A DNA stretch of 64,000 bases from Thauera sp. (GCA_017302295.1 JAFLDS010000007.1:1-64000), one strand, 5' to 3'. Shown: positions 29,907 to 42,087, numbered from the stretch's first letter. Translations and numbers: made by a program. Notes: generated by a model from the letters alone, not told the origin.

Positions 29907-30389
29907 ATGAGACTGACGACCAAAGGACGTTTCGCCGTAACGGCGATGATCGATCTGGCCTCCCGCCAGGCCGAAGGTCCGGTTACGCTGGCCGGAATTG
30001 CCGAGCGTCAGAAGATTTCCCTGTCCTACCTCGAGCAGCTGTTCGGCAAGCTGCGCCGGCACAAGCTGGTGACCAGCGTGCGTGGCCCGGGTGGCGGTTA
30101 TCGACTTGCGCGCGAGGAGGATGCGATCACCGTCGCCGACATCATCATCGCGGTCGACGAACCGCTCGATGCGACCCAGTGTGGCGGCAAGCAGAACTGC
30201 CATGACGAACATCGGTGCGCCACCCACGATCTTTGGTCGAACCTGAACAAGCGTATGTACGCCTATCTGGATTCGGTGACGCTGAGCGCCCTCGTCAAGC
30301 GCGAGGTGAAACCCGATGCCGACATGGCGGTGCTGAAGAACATCCGCCGTCGCGCCGGCATCGTCGTGCGCGAAGCCGCTGCCGCCTGA
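29907..30389 (+). CDS. iscR: IscR, Fe-S cluster-sensing regulator of the isc operon
   Basis: 160 aa Rrf2-family repressor. N-terminal winged helix (MRLTTKGRFAVTAMIDLA, recognition region ISLSYLEQLFGKLRRHKLV). The three cluster-binding cysteines and a nearby histidine are seen in QCGGKQNCHDEHRCATH. It represses isc when it carries a [2Fe-2S] cluster. Two operators and a good promoter lie just upstream. The next gene begins 13 nt after the stop. Confidence 0.96.
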   Translation: MRLTTKGRFAVTAMIDLASRQAEGPVTLAGIAERQKISLSYLEQLFGKLRRHKLVTSVRGPGGGYRLAREEDAITVADIIIAVDEPLDATQCGGKQNCHDEHRCATHDLWSNLNKRMYAYLDSVTLSALVKREVKPDADMAVLKNIRRRAGIVVREAAAA

Positions 30390-30402
30390 TCGCAGGACAG
30401 GG

Positions 30403-31551
30403 ATGTTCGCACCTGCCTATCTCGACTGGAACGCGACCACACCGCTCGACGCGGACGTCCGCGAGGCCATGCTGCCATGGCTTGATGCTCGCTTCGGCAA
30501 TGCCTCGAGCCGTCACGAGTACGGCCGCCAGGCGCGCGCTGCCATCGACGAGGCACGAGCCCGGGTCGCCGCCGCGGTCGGCGCGCATCAAACCGAGGTG
30601 ATCTTCACCAGCGGCGGGTCGGAGGCGAACAACCTGTTCCTTAAAGGCGCCGCGGTGAACCTGAAGGCCGGGCTGGTTGCCGTGAGCTCGATCGAGCACC
30701 CCTGCGTGCGCGAGCCGGCGAAGCAGCTGCGTCGCGCAGGCTGGGTGATGCGCGAGATCGCGGTGGATAGCGCCGGGCGCATCGATGCGAAGGACTGGCG
30801 CGAGACCCTCGCGGCACGTCCGACTCTGGTGTCGATCATGCTCGCCAACAACGAGACCGGCGTATTGCAGGATGTGGGTGCGTTGGCGCGCGAGGCGCGC
30901 GCAGGCGGTGCGTGGTTCCATACCGACGCGGTGCAGGCACTGGGCAAGATTGACGTGGATTTTCGAGCGCTAGGCGTGCAGGCGATGAGTCTGTCGGCGC
31001 ACAAGATTGGCGGTCCGCTGGGCGCCGGTGCCCTGGTGGTGGACAAGCGTGTGGAACTTGCGCCGCTGATCGCAGGCGGCGGCCAGGAGCGTGGTTTGCG
31101 CTCTGGAACCGAAAATGTCGCGGCCATCGTCGGTTTCGGCGTCGCCTGCGAGCGCGCGACCGGCCGTCGCGAGGCCGAGGCCGCACGACTCGTCGAGCTG
31201 CGCGCTCGCGTCGAAGCGGCGCTGCCCGGGCTTGGAGCGACGGTTTTCTCGGTCGATGCGCCGAGGCTGCCGAACACGGTTTTCTTCGCCATTGCGGGCA
31301 TCGAGGGCGAAACCCTGGTGGGCAAGCTCGATCGTCTCGGGTTTGCATGCGCGAGCGGCTCGGCCTGCTCGAGCGCGAACCCGGAGCCTTCCCACACCCT
31401 GCTGGCGATGGGTGTGGAGCCGGATCTGGCCCGCGGCGCGGTGCGCGTCAGTCTGGGGCGGAACACCAATGCGGACGAGGTGGAGCGCTTTGTCGCCGCT
31501 CTCGGACGCGTGGTGGGCGAATTGAGGAATCTGGCTGCGATGGCGGCCTGA
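30403..31551 (+). CDS. Additional cysteine desulfurase (NifS/IscS-like)
   Basis: 382 aa class V PLP enzyme, about 20 residues shorter than IscS. PLP lysine in LSAHKIGGPLG, the His of SSIEHPCVREP, and the catalytic Cys in ASGSACSSANPEPSH, which is the group I loop. It should release sulfur from cysteine as persulfide. It sits between iscR and the canonical iscS in the same operon, so it probably shares IscR control. Its division of labour with IscS (second sulfur donor, or a role in thio-modification) cannot be told from the sequence. Confidence 0.88.
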   Translation: MFAPAYLDWNATTPLDADVREAMLPWLDARFGNASSRHEYGRQARAAIDEARARVAAAVGAHQTEVIFTSGGSEANNLFLKGAAVNLKAGLVAVSSIEHPCVREPAKQLRRAGWVMREIAVDSAGRIDAKDWRETLAARPTLVSIMLANNETGVLQDVGALAREARAGGAWFHTDAVQALGKIDVDFRALGVQAMSLSAHKIGGPLGAGALVVDKRVELAPLIAGGGQERGLRSGTENVAAIVGFGVACERATGRREAEAARLVELRARVEAALPGLGATVFSVDAPRLPNTVFFAIAGIEGETLVGKLDRLGFACASGSACSSANPEPSHTLLAMGVEPDLARGAVRVSLGRNTNADEVERFVAALGRVVGELRNLAAMAA

Positions 31552-31614
31552 CGTTTACTGCCTGACACTTACAACACAACTGATCTGCACAAACGATCCA
31601 TGCGGAGAGATGCA

Positions 31615-32826
31615 ATGCTGAAGTTCCCGATCTACCTCGACTACTCGGCCACGACCCCGGTGGACCCGCGAGTGGCAGCGAAGATGATTCCCTGGTTGAC
31701 CGAACAGTTCGGCAATCCGGCCAGTCGTTCGCACGCCTACGGCTGGGACGCCGAAAAGGCGGTCGAGGAAGCGCGCGAGGAGGTCGCCAAACTGGTGAAT
31801 GCCGATGCAAAGGAGATCATCTGGACCTCCGGCGCCACCGAGTCGAACAACCTCGCGATCAAGGGCGCGGCGCATTTCTACCAAGGCAAGGGCAAGCACA
31901 TCATCACCCTGAAGACCGAGCACAAGGCGGTGCTCGACACCTTCCGCGAATTGGAGCGCGAGGGTTTCGAGGCGACCTATCTTGATGTGCAGGAAAACGG
32001 CCTGGTCGACCTAGAGGCCTTCAAGGCCGCGTTGCGTCCGGACACCATCCTGGTGTCGGTGATGTTCGTGAACAACGAGATCGGCGTGGTCCAGCCGATC
32101 GCCGAGATCGGTGAGATCTGCCGCGCCAAGGGCATCATCTTCCACGTCGATTCGGCGCAGGCGACCGGCAAGGTCGAGATCGACCTGGAGAAGCTCAAGG
32201 TCGACCTGATGAGTTTCTGTGCGCACAAGACCTACGGCCCGAAGGGCGTGGGCGCCCTTTACGTGCGTCGCAAGCCGCGTGTCCGCCTCGAAGCGCAAAT
32301 GCATGGTGGTGGTCACGAGCGCGGCCTGCGCTCGGGCACGTTGCCGACGCACCAGATCGTCGGCATGGGCGAATGTTTCCGCATCGCGCGCGAGGAAATG
32401 GCCGAAGAGAACCTGCGTATCAAGCGTCTGCGCGACAAGCTGCTCAAGGGGCTGACCGACATCGAGGCGACCTACGTCAATGGCGACATGGAGCACCGCG
32501 TACCGCACAACCTGAACATCTCCTTCGCCTACGTCGAAGGGGAGTCCCTGATCATGGCGATCAAGGACATCGCGGTATCGTCCGGCTCAGCCTGTACGTC
32601 GGCGAGCCTGGAGCCGTCCTACGTGCTGCGCGCGCTGGGCCGCAACGATGAACTCGCGCACAGCTCGATCCGCTTCACGCTCGGCCGTTTCACCACCGAG
32701 GAAGAGATCGACTACACGATCGATCTGCTGCACAAGAAGATCGGCAAGTTGCGCGAACTCTCGCCCTTGTGGGAGATGGTCAACGAAGGCGTAGACCTCG
32801 ACTCCGTGCAGTGGGCCGCCCACTGA
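31615..32826 (+). CDS. iscS: Cysteine desulfurase IscS
   Basis: 403 aa, matching E. coli IscS (404). PLP lysine in [20 protein letters not shown]; catalytic Cys in [21 protein letters not shown]; the C-terminal ELSPLWEMV tail that docks IscU is present. It supplies persulfide sulfur to IscU and to tRNA thiolation partners. Start at 31615 follows GCGGAGAG; the in-frame ATG at 31600 is an alternative. A hairpin (32839-32859) lies between it and iscU. Confidence 0.97.
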   Translation: MLKFPIYLDYSATTPVDPRVAAKMIPWLTEQFGNPASRSHAYGWDAEKAVEEAREEVAKLVNADAKEIIWTSGATESNNLAIKGAAHFYQGKGKHIITLKTEHKAVLDTFRELEREGFEATYLDVQENGLVDLEAFKAALRPDTILVSVMFVNNEIGVVQPIAEIGEICRAKGIIFHVDSAQATGKVEIDLEKLKVDLMSFCAHKTYGPKGVGALYVRRKPRVRLEAQMHGGGHERGLRSGTLPTHQIVGMGECFRIAREEMAEENLRIKRLRDKLLKGLTDIEATYVNGDMEHRVPHNLNISFAYVEGESLIMAIKDIAVSSGSACTSASLEPSYVLRALGRNDELAHSSIRFTLGRFTTEEEIDYTIDLLHKKIGKLRELSPLWEMVNEGVDLDSVQWAAH

Positions 32827-32838
32827 GCAAAAATCGAC

Positions 32839-32859
32839 CTCTCCCCGGATAGGGGAGAG
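32839..32859 (+). other. Hairpin in the iscS-iscU spacer
   Basis: Perfect 8-bp stem CTCTCCCC (32839-32846) / GGGGAGAG (32852-32859) with loop GGATA, 37 nt before iscU. No T-run follows, so it is more likely an mRNA processing or stability element than a terminator. Role inferred. Confidence 0.5.
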
Positions 32860-32896
32860 CGAATCAGCCCGACATAGAGACAGCAGGAGAAGGAAA

Positions 32897-33280
32897 ATGG
32901 CATACAGCGAAAAGGTCCTCGACCACTACGAAAACCCCCGCAACGTCGGCTCGTTCGCCAAGGACGAGGATGGCGTGGCCACCGGCATGGTCGGCGCGCC
33001 CGCCTGTGGCGACGTGATGAAGCTGCAGATCAAGGTCGGTAAGGACGGCGTCATCGAGGATGCCAAGTTCAAGACCTATGGCTGTGGTTCGGCGATCGCC
33101 TCGAGCTCGCTGGTCACCGAATGGGTGAAGGGAAAGACGCTTGACCAGGCGCTCGAGATCAAGAACACGCAGATCGCTGAAGAGCTTGCGTTGCCGCCGG
33201 TCAAGATCCACTGTTCCATCCTCGCCGAGGATGCGATCAAGGCGGCCGTCGCCGACTACAAGAAAAAGCACGTGGATTGA
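32897..33280 (+). CDS. iscU: Fe-S cluster scaffold IscU
   Basis: 127 aa. The three scaffold cysteines are in [23 protein letters not shown] and [13 protein letters not shown], and the HscA-binding LPPVK motif precedes the last one. It assembles [2Fe-2S] and [4Fe-4S] clusters with sulfur from IscS and hands them on through HscA/HscB. An AGGAGAAGG ribosome site precedes the ATG. Confidence 0.98.
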   Translation: MAYSEKVLDHYENPRNVGSFAKDEDGVATGMVGAPACGDVMKLQIKVGKDGVIEDAKFKTYGCGSAIASSSLVTEWVKGKTLDQALEIKNTQIAEELALPPVKIHCSILAEDAIKAAVADYKKKHVD

Positions 33281-33303
33281 GTCATCAGGATTTGGAGAGA
33301 GTC

Positions 33304-33627
33304 ATGGGTGTCACGCTTTCCGAAAGTGCAGCGAAGCACGTTTCCAGTTTCATCGCCAGGCGCGGCAAGGGCGTCGGAATCCGGCTCGGGGTCAAGACCT
33401 CGGGTTGCTCCGGCATGGCCTACAAGCTCGAGTTCGTCGACGAGACCCTGGGCGAGGACCTCGTGTTCGAGAGCCACGGTGTGAAGGTCATCGTCGATCC
33501 GAAGAGCCTGCCCTATCTGGAAGGAACGGAGCTCGACTTCGTCCGTGAAGGCCTGAACGAAGGGTTCAAGTTCAACAACCCGAACGTCAAGGACCAGTGC
33601 GGCTGCGGCGAAAGCTTCAACGTCTGA
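33304..33627 (+). CDS. iscA: A-type Fe-S carrier IscA
   Basis: 107 aa, the usual length. Three conserved cysteines: [14 protein letters not shown] and the C-terminal DQCGCGESF. It carries clusters from IscU to apo-proteins. The ATG at 33304 follows GGAGAGAGTC; the upstream in-frame ATG at 33277 lies within iscU and was rejected. Confidence 0.97.
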   Translation: MGVTLSESAAKHVSSFIARRGKGVGIRLGVKTSGCSGMAYKLEFVDETLGEDLVFESHGVKVIVDPKSLPYLEGTELDFVREGLNEGFKFNNPNVKDQCGCGESFNV

Positions 33628-33643
33628 GGCCATTCCGTCACGC

Positions 33644-34177
33644 ATGAGCATCGATCTGACTCAGGACTACTTCGCGCTGTTCGGCCTGAAGCGGCAATTC
33701 GCGCTCGACGAGTCCGCGCTCGAGGCGGCGTGGCACGAACTGCAGTCGCAGGTGCACCCTGACCGCTACGCGCATCTGCCCGATGTCGACAAGCGCCGCT
33801 CGATGCAGTGGGCGACGCGGGTGAACGAAGGGTTCCGGACGCTGAAGAAGCCGCTTGAGCGCGCGCAGTACCTGCTCGAGCTGGCCGGCGTCGATACTGC
33901 GCTCGAGACCAACACCGCGATGTCGCCCGAGTTCCTGATGGAACAGATGGAGTGGCGCGAGGCCGTCGCCGAGGCGCGTGAGGCGGGCGAGGTGGAAGAG
34001 CTCGAGCAACTGCATCACCGCTTGTTGCACCACGCGCGGGAGGTCCGCAGCGGCCTCGCGCGCGAGCTCGACGAGGTGCACGACTATCCCGCCGCGGCCG
34101 ATACCGTGCGTCGGCTGATGTTCATCGAAAAACTGCAACACGAGATCGACGAGGCGCTGCTGGCGCTCGAAGACTAG
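33644..34177 (+). CDS. hscB: Co-chaperone HscB
   Basis: 177 aa J-domain protein. The HPD tripeptide is in [15 protein letters not shown], within a J-domain of about 75 residues; the C-terminal three-helix bundle binds IscU. It stimulates the HscA ATPase and delivers IscU. 16 nt after iscA and 20 nt before hscA. Confidence 0.96.
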   Translation: MSIDLTQDYFALFGLKRQFALDESALEAAWHELQSQVHPDRYAHLPDVDKRRSMQWATRVNEGFRTLKKPLERAQYLLELAGVDTALETNTAMSPEFLMEQMEWREAVAEAREAGEVEELEQLHHRLLHHAREVRSGLARELDEVHDYPAAADTVRRLMFIEKLQHEIDEALLALED

Positions 34178-34197
34178 AAAAGCACCGGACTTCCAAC

Positions 34198-36066
<1,869 letters not shown>

Positions 36067-36123
36067 ACGGGGGCCGTCCCCCGTCGTTCCCAACGTCCTG
36101 CCAGAAACACGAAAGACCGAACC

Positions 36124-36465
36124 ATGACCCAAATCATCGTACTTCCCCATGTCGAGCTGTGCCCCGATGGCAGCGTGATCGAGGCGGAGCCCGGCAAATC
36201 GATCTGCGAGAACCTGATCGGCAACGGCATCGACATCGAACATGCCTGCGAGATGTCCTGCGCCTGTACCACCTGCCATGTGATCGTTCGCGAGGGATTC
36301 GACTCGCTCAAGGCTGCCGAGGACGAGGAGGAGGATCTTCTCGACAAGGCCTGGGGTCTCGAGCCACAGTCCCGCCTGTCCTGTCAGGTCGTTGTCGGCG
36401 ATACACCCCTGGTGGTGGAAATTCCCCGCTACACCATCAACATGGCCCGGGAGGGAAAACACTGA
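36124..36465 (+). CDS. fdx: ISC-type [2Fe-2S] ferredoxin
   Basis: 113 aa adrenodoxin-like ferredoxin. Cluster cysteines in HACEMSCACTTCHV (C-x5-C-x2-C) and a fourth in QSRLSCQVVV. It supplies electrons for cluster assembly. 57 nt after hscA; its TGA overlaps the iscX ATG by one base. Confidence 0.97.
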   Translation: MTQIIVLPHVELCPDGSVIEAEPGKSICENLIGNGIDIEHACEMSCACTTCHVIVREGFDSLKAAEDEEEDLLDKAWGLEPQSRLSCQVVVGDTPLVVEIPRYTINMAREGKH

Positions 36466-36659
36466 TGAAATGGACTGAAGTGCAGGAAATCGCGATCCAG
36501 CTCGCTGACGCTCATCCGGAGGTGGATCCGGCCAAGATCAACTTCGTCGACCTGATGAACTGGGTGCTGGCGCTGCCCGAGTTCGACGACGACCCGAAAC
36601 ACTGCGGCGAGCGCATTCTCGAGGGCATCCAGCAGGCCTGGATCGACGAACTGGCCTGA
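36465..36659 (+). CDS. iscX: IscX, Fe-S assembly accessory protein
   Basis: 64 aa. The sequence (MKWTEVQEIAIQLADAHPEVDP, FVDLMNWVLALPEFDD, and a C-terminal IQQAWIDEL) is typical of IscX/YfhJ. It is acidic, binds IscS and iron, and tunes cluster assembly rate. One-base overlap with fdx, a usual arrangement. Last gene of the isc operon. Confidence 0.96.
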   Translation: MKWTEVQEIAIQLADAHPEVDPAKINFVDLMNWVLALPEFDDDPKHCGERILEGIQQAWIDELA

Positions 36660-36679
36660 AACCGGGCGAAGGGAGCGAG

Positions 36680-37177
36680 ATGATGAGTGAGACGAGCGTA
36701 TTCGATTTCGACACGAGCGCCCTGGACGGTGCGCCGATGCCCTTGTCCGCTTTCCGCGGCAAGGTGCTCCTGGTCGTGAATACCGCCAGCCAGTGCGGCT
36801 TCACGCCGCAATACGCGGGTTTGGAGACTCTCCAGCAACGTTTCGCGGCGCAGGGTTTCTCGGTCATCGGCTTTCCCTGCAACCAGTTTGGCGCGCAGGA
36901 GCCGGGGAGCGCCACGGAGATCGGCGCGTTCTGCGCGCGGAACTACGGGGTGACCTTTCCGCTGTCGGAGAAGATCGAGGTCAATGGCCCGGGTGCTCAT
37001 CCGCTCTACCGCTTTCTGACCCGTGCAGCACCAGGTGTGCTCGGAACCGAGGCGATCAAATGGAACTTCACCAAGTTCCTCGTAGATCGCGCGGGGCAGG
37101 TGGTGAAACGCTATGCGCCGACCACGACTCCGGAGTCCATCGCCGCCGATATCGAGCAGGTTCTGGCTGGAACGTGA
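36680..37177 (+). CDS. Glutathione peroxidase family protein
   Basis: 165 aa thiol peroxidase of the BtuE/GPx type. Catalytic tetrad: Cys in NTASQCGFTPQY (cysteine, not selenocysteine), Gln in FPCNQFGAQEPG, Trp and Asn in IKWNFTKFLV. A second cysteine in FPCNQ may resolve the oxidised form with thioredoxin. Reduces lipid and hydrogen peroxides. It begins 20 nt after iscX after GGGAGCGAG, so it may be read with the isc operon. Confidence 0.93.
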   Translation: MMSETSVFDFDTSALDGAPMPLSAFRGKVLLVVNTASQCGFTPQYAGLETLQQRFAAQGFSVIGFPCNQFGAQEPGSATEIGAFCARNYGVTFPLSEKIEVNGPGAHPLYRFLTRAAPGVLGTEAIKWNFTKFLVDRAGQVVKRYAPTTTPESIAADIEQVLAGT

Positions 37178-37235
37178 TCGGCCACGTGGGGTGGTGCCTG
37201 GGCGTCGTCGGACGACGTCAGGTCGCCGCTCGCTC

Positions 37236-37694
37236 CTAGTAGCCGCTGTTCGTCCTTGAAGCCACGGTTTCGTTCAGTGTCAGCCAGTAGCGACCGATGA
37301 GTTCGATCGCCGCGAGGAAATGTTCGAAGTCGACCGGCTTACGGATATAACTGTTGGCACCGAGGTGATAGGCCTGCTGGAGGTCGAGCGTTTCACGCGA
37401 TGTGGTCAGGACCACGACCGGTAGCAGGGCTGTACGGTCGTCCGCCCGAATGCGGCGCAGCACCTCCAGGCCGTCGATGCGCGGCAACTTCAGGTCGAGC
37501 AGCACGACCGCGGGCAGCGTCGTGGTGCCGCGTCCGGCGTGGCTGCCGGTTCCGAACAGGTAGTCCAGAGCCTCGACGCCATCATGCGCGACGACCACCG
37601 GGTTGGTGATGCCGTTCTTGCCGAATGCGCGCAGCGTCAGGGCTTCATCGTCGGGGTTGTCTTCGACGACCAGAATCGGTTGGTTGTTGGACAT
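37236..37694 (-). CDS. Orphan single-domain response regulator (Rcp1-like)
   Basis: 152 aa receiver-only protein. Acidic pair in VVEDNPDDEA, phospho-acceptor Asp67 in VVLLDLKLPRIDG, Lys in SYIRKPVDF. The extra loop before the acceptor (LFGTGSHAGRGTTTLP) marks the Rcp1 class, which often partners bacteriophytochromes or other sensor kinases. No output domain and no kinase in the vicinity. Monocistronic between gpx and prmB. Confidence 0.9.
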   Translation of the reverse strand: MSNNQPILVVEDNPDDEALTLRAFGKNGITNPVVVAHDGVEALDYLFGTGSHAGRGTTTLPAVVLLDLKLPRIDGLEVLRRIRADDRTALLPVVVLTTSRETLDLQQAYHLGANSYIRKPVDFEHFLAAIELIGRYWLTLNETVASRTNSGY

Positions 37695-37772
37695 CTCGCT
37701 CTCCGCGGGACGGCGATGCTTGCCGCTTTCCTGCCAGTGTAGCGACTGCCGCGCGGAGGGAAAGCGGTCCGA

Positions 37773-38729
37773 TCAGGAGCCTGCGCCGGGGAGATCATCC
37801 CGGTACAGCACGAACACCATGTCGTCATCGCCCCGAGTCGACAGCCAGTTGAAGGGCAGGTCGGGGAAGGCGGTCTCGACGATGTCGCGATTATGCCCTA
37901 TTTCGACCGCGAGAATGCCACCGGGATTTAGATGGCGAGCGCCTTCGGCGATCAGTCGGCGCACGACATCGAGCCCGTCGTCTCCTGCGGCGAGGGCCAT
38001 GCGCGGTTCGTGGAGATACTCCGCCGGGAGTGAATCCATCGCCTCGGCGGTGACGTAGGGCGGGTTGCTCAGGATGAGGTCGTACGTGCGCTCGCCGAGC
38101 GCGTCGAACACGTCGCTGTTGACGAGCTCGATCTTGCCTTCAAGACCATAATCGGCGACGTTCTGGCGAGCCACATCGAGGGCGTCGTCCGACAGGTCCA
38201 CCGCGGTGATCTCCGCATTCGGATAGGCGTGGGCCATCAGCACCGCGAGGCAGCCCGAGCCGGTGCACATGTCCAGCGCGCTGGTGACACGTTCCGGATC
38301 CTCGATCCAGGGTGCGAATCCGTCCTCGAGCAGTTCGGCGAAGAACGAACGCGGCACGATCACCCGCTCGTCGACCACGAAGCGAAAATCCCCCAGCCAG
38401 GCTTCGCCGACGAGATAGGCGGTCGGTACGCGATCGACGGTTCTGCGCTCGATCGCCTCGAACAGCGCCACGCGCTCATCACCCGGAATGCAGGCGTCGA
38501 GGAAGGGCTCCAGACGGTCCAGGGGCAGCGACAGCGTGGCAAGAATCAGCCACACCGCTTCGTCATAGGTGTCGGACACGCCCTGACCGCAGAAGATGTG
38601 GGCGCGATTGAAGCGGGTCACGGCATAGCGCAACCAGTCGCGCACGGTGACGAGTTCGGCAAGCGGGCCGTGTTCGTGTTCGTGCTCGTCGTCCGGTTCA
38701 TGATCATGGTCGTGCGCGGTTTCGTTCAT
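37773..38729 (-). CDS. prmB: PrmB, ribosomal protein uL3 glutamine methyltransferase
   Basis: 318 aa. SAM site ALDMCTGSGCLAVLMAHAYP and the glutamine-binding SNPPYV motif (LILSNPPYVTAEAMDSL). It methylates a glutamine of ribosomal protein L3. An unusual N-terminal run of His, Asp and Glu, HDHDHEPDDEHEHEH at residues 6-20, precedes the normal PrmB start (ELVTVRDWLRYAVTRF). That could bind metal or be a disordered tail. ATG at 38729; it follows dapE by 67 nt on the same strand. Confidence 0.92.
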   Translation of the reverse strand: MNETAHDHDHEPDDEHEHEHGPLAELVTVRDWLRYAVTRFNRAHIFCGQGVSDTYDEAVWLILATLSLPLDRLEPFLDACIPGDERVALFEAIERRTVDRVPTAYLVGEAWLGDFRFVVDERVIVPRSFFAELLEDGFAPWIEDPERVTSALDMCTGSGCLAVLMAHAYPNAEITAVDLSDDALDVARQNVADYGLEGKIELVNSDVFDALGERTYDLILSNPPYVTAEAMDSLPAEYLHEPRMALAAGDDGLDVVRRLIAEGARHLNPGGILAVEIGHNRDIVETAFPDLPFNWLSTRGDDDMVFVLYRDDLPGAGS

Positions 38730-38796
38730 TGATTCGATCTCGTCGGGCCGGCGCAGTCTTGCGCCGTAGGCAGATGGCAGAAATTTCTGGCGGAAA

Positions 38797-39939
38797 TCAG
38801 GCGACAAGCAGCGCCCGCAGGGTGCGCTCGTACACGGCGGCAAGCGGCTCGAGGGCATCGACGGCGATGTGCTCGTCGACCTTGTGGATGGAGGCATTCA
38901 CCGGTCCGAATTCGACGACTTCGCGGCAGATGTCGGCAATGAAGCGCCCGTCCGAGGTGCCGCCTGTCGTCGACAATTCCGTCTCGACATCGAGCACCTC
39001 GCGAATCGCGTCCGAGAGTGCTTCAACGAGCTTGCCTCTTCCCGTAATGAAGGGCTTGCCCGACAGGTGCCAGTCGATCTCGTATTCGAGGCCGTGGCGG
39101 TCGAGGATTTCATGGGTCCGCGCCTTGAGACTCTCGGCGCTCGATACCGACGCGAAACGGAAGTTGAACATGACCTCGCACTGGCTCGGTATCACGTTGT
39201 TCGCACCGGTACCCGCGTGGATGTTGGAGACCTGCCAGGTCGTCGGCGGGAAAAACTCGTTGCCCTCGTCCCACTTCGTTGCAGCGAGCTCCGTCAGGGC
39301 AGGGGCGAACTGGTGGATCGGGTTGCGCGCGAGCTGAGGGTAGGCAACGTGCCCTTGCAGCCCCTTCACCCGCAAGGTCGCCGACAGGGAGCCGCGGCGA
39401 CCGTTCTTGATCGTGTCGCCGAGGGTGGTGACCGACGTTGGCTCGCCGACCACGCAATAGTCCAGACGTTCGCCCCGGGCCGCCAGCGCTTCGACCACCT
39501 TCACCGTGCCGTGCGTTGCGATACCTTCCTCGTCGGAGGTCAGCAGCAGGGCGATGCTGCCCGCATGGTCAGGGACATCCCGGACGAAGCGTTCGATCGC
39601 GACGACGAAGGCGGCGAGCGAGGATTTCATGTCTGCGGCGCCGCGGCCATAGAGCAGGCCGTCACGCAGGGTGGGTTCGAAGGGTGGGCTCGACCACGCC
39701 TCCAGCGGACCGGTAGGAACGACATCGGTGTGCCCGGCGAAACACAAGACCGGCTGGTCGCCGCCGCGCCTCGCCCACACGTTGCAGACGCCGCCGGTGT
39801 CGATGCGTTCGCAGCGAAAGCCAAGCGTTTGCAGGCGTGCTGCAATGAGGTCCAGGCAGCCGGCGTCAGCGGGGGTTACGGAATGACGAGCGATCAGCTC
39901 GCAGGCAAGGTCCAGCGTGGCGTTGTCGGGGGAAGACAT
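38797..39939 (-). CDS. dapE: Succinyl-diaminopimelate desuccinylase
   Basis: 380 aa M20 zinc peptidase family. Metal ligands in [41 protein letters not shown]. It cleaves N-succinyl-L,L-DAP in the lysine and peptidoglycan pathway. It is 57 nt downstream of pilU and upstream of prmB, all leftward. Length matches the family (about 375-380). Confidence 0.96.
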   Translation of the reverse strand: MSSPDNATLDLACELIARHSVTPADAGCLDLIAARLQTLGFRCERIDTGGVCNVWARRGGDQPVLCFAGHTDVVPTGPLEAWSSPPFEPTLRDGLLYGRGAADMKSSLAAFVVAIERFVRDVPDHAGSIALLLTSDEEGIATHGTVKVVEALAARGERLDYCVVGEPTSVTTLGDTIKNGRRGSLSATLRVKGLQGHVAYPQLARNPIHQFAPALTELAATKWDEGNEFFPPTTWQVSNIHAGTGANNVIPSQCEVMFNFRFASVSSAESLKARTHEILDRHGLEYEIDWHLSGKPFITGRGKLVEALSDAIREVLDVETELSTTGGTSDGRFIADICREVVEFGPVNASIHKVDEHIAVDALEPLAAVYERTLRALLVA

Positions 39940-39996
39940 GAATCGTTCTTGCTTGAAGTGAAGGTGAACGGCTTGAGGCGGGCGCAGCAGACCGCG

Positions 39997-41181
39997 TCAT
40001 CGCTCGTTGGCATGTCCGAGATCGAGGGTGAGTTCGGCGAAGGACGGGCCGTCGGCGTCGCCGGCATCGAAGCTGACCAGCGACGCATTATCGGCGGTGT
40101 TCATCGTCATCGACTTGTTGCCGAATTCGGCATTGTTGATCAGCCAGTGCAGGTTGGTCGGCGAGTCGGCGTTCGCGAGCGCCTCGTCGAGCGTGATCGT
40201 CTTCTCGTGATACAGGCGGAACAGGTCCTGCTCGAAAGTCTGGCATCCCGGGGCGAGGCTCTGTTCCATCGCCTCCTTGATGTCGTTGAGTTCCCCGCGC
40301 TCGATGAGCTCGGCAATGTGGCGCGTATTCATCAGGATCTCGACCGCCGGGACGCGTCGGCTGTCGGGTTTGCGCACGAGGCGCTGCGAAACGATGCAGC
40401 GCAGGGCGACGGCCAGATCGAGATAGAGAAGCTGCCGGTTCTCGAGCGGGAAGAAATTCACGATTCGATTCAATGCATGGTAGGCATTGTTCGCATGCAG
40501 GGTTGCCAGGCACAGGTGGCCGGTCTGTGAATACGAGAGCGCGGCCTGCATGGTCTCGCGGTCGCGGATTTCGCCGATCAGGATGCAGTCGGGCGCCTGG
40601 CGCATCGCATTGCGCAGGGCTTCGTGCCAGCTCAGTGTGTCGATGCCGACCTCACGCTGGTTCACCACCGACTTCCGATGCTGGAAGAGGTATTCGATCG
40701 GATCCTCGACCGTCAGGATGTGTCCCGATTTGTTGCGGTTGCGATGGTCGAGCATCGACGCGAGCGAGGTCGACTTGCCCGAGCCGGTCGCACCGACGAC
40801 GAGGACCAGACCGCGCTTTTCGAGCACGATCTCGCTCAGCACCTCAGGCAGGGCGAGGCTCTTCACGCTCGGGATGTCGTTCTGGATGAAGCGGATCACC
40901 GCGGCCATCGAGTTACGCTGCCAGAACGCATTGAGACGGAAATTGCCGATTTCGCGCCGGCCGAACGAGAGGTTGATCTCGCGATCGCTCTTGTAGCGAT
41001 CCATCTGCTCCGGCGTCAGCGCCTCGGCTAGCATGCGCTGGATCATGGGCGGATCCATGACCTGCTGGTTGATCGGCATCGTGTGCCCCTGAATCTTGAT
41101 GTGGATCGGGGCGCCCGCGGTGATGAAGAGGTCCGAGGCCTGCTTGTCGGCCATCAGCTGAAACAGACTGTCGAAAATCAT
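39997..41181 (-). CDS. pilU: PilU-like type IV pilus retraction ATPase
   Basis: 394 aa PilT/PilU ATPase. Walker A in VVGATGSGKSTSLASML, Asp box TVEDPIEYLFQH, Walker B ILIGEIRDRETMQAAL, His box LATLHANNA. It powers retraction of type IV pili in the cytoplasm, normally together with PilT. The length and C-terminal extension fit PilU rather than PilT (about 345 aa). It lies inside the dap cluster (dapD upstream, dapE downstream, same strand) and no other type IVa pilus gene is nearby. Confidence 0.92.
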   Translation of the reverse strand: MIFDSLFQLMADKQASDLFITAGAPIHIKIQGHTMPINQQVMDPPMIQRMLAEALTPEQMDRYKSDREINLSFGRREIGNFRLNAFWQRNSMAAVIRFIQNDIPSVKSLALPEVLSEIVLEKRGLVLVVGATGSGKSTSLASMLDHRNRNKSGHILTVEDPIEYLFQHRKSVVNQREVGIDTLSWHEALRNAMRQAPDCILIGEIRDRETMQAALSYSQTGHLCLATLHANNAYHALNRIVNFFPLENRQLLYLDLAVALRCIVSQRLVRKPDSRRVPAVEILMNTRHIAELIERGELNDIKEAMEQSLAPGCQTFEQDLFRLYHEKTITLDEALANADSPTNLHWLINNAEFGNKSMTMNTADNASLVSFDAGDADGPSFAELTLDLGHANER

Positions 41182-41254
41182 GCCGTCAGGACTCCTTCAA
41201 GCGGGGTGATGCCGGGACAGGTGACGATGCGATCCCCGTCCCGGCAGCGGGCGA

Positions 41255-42076
<822 letters not shown>

Positions 42077-42087
42077 GGATTGGACTC

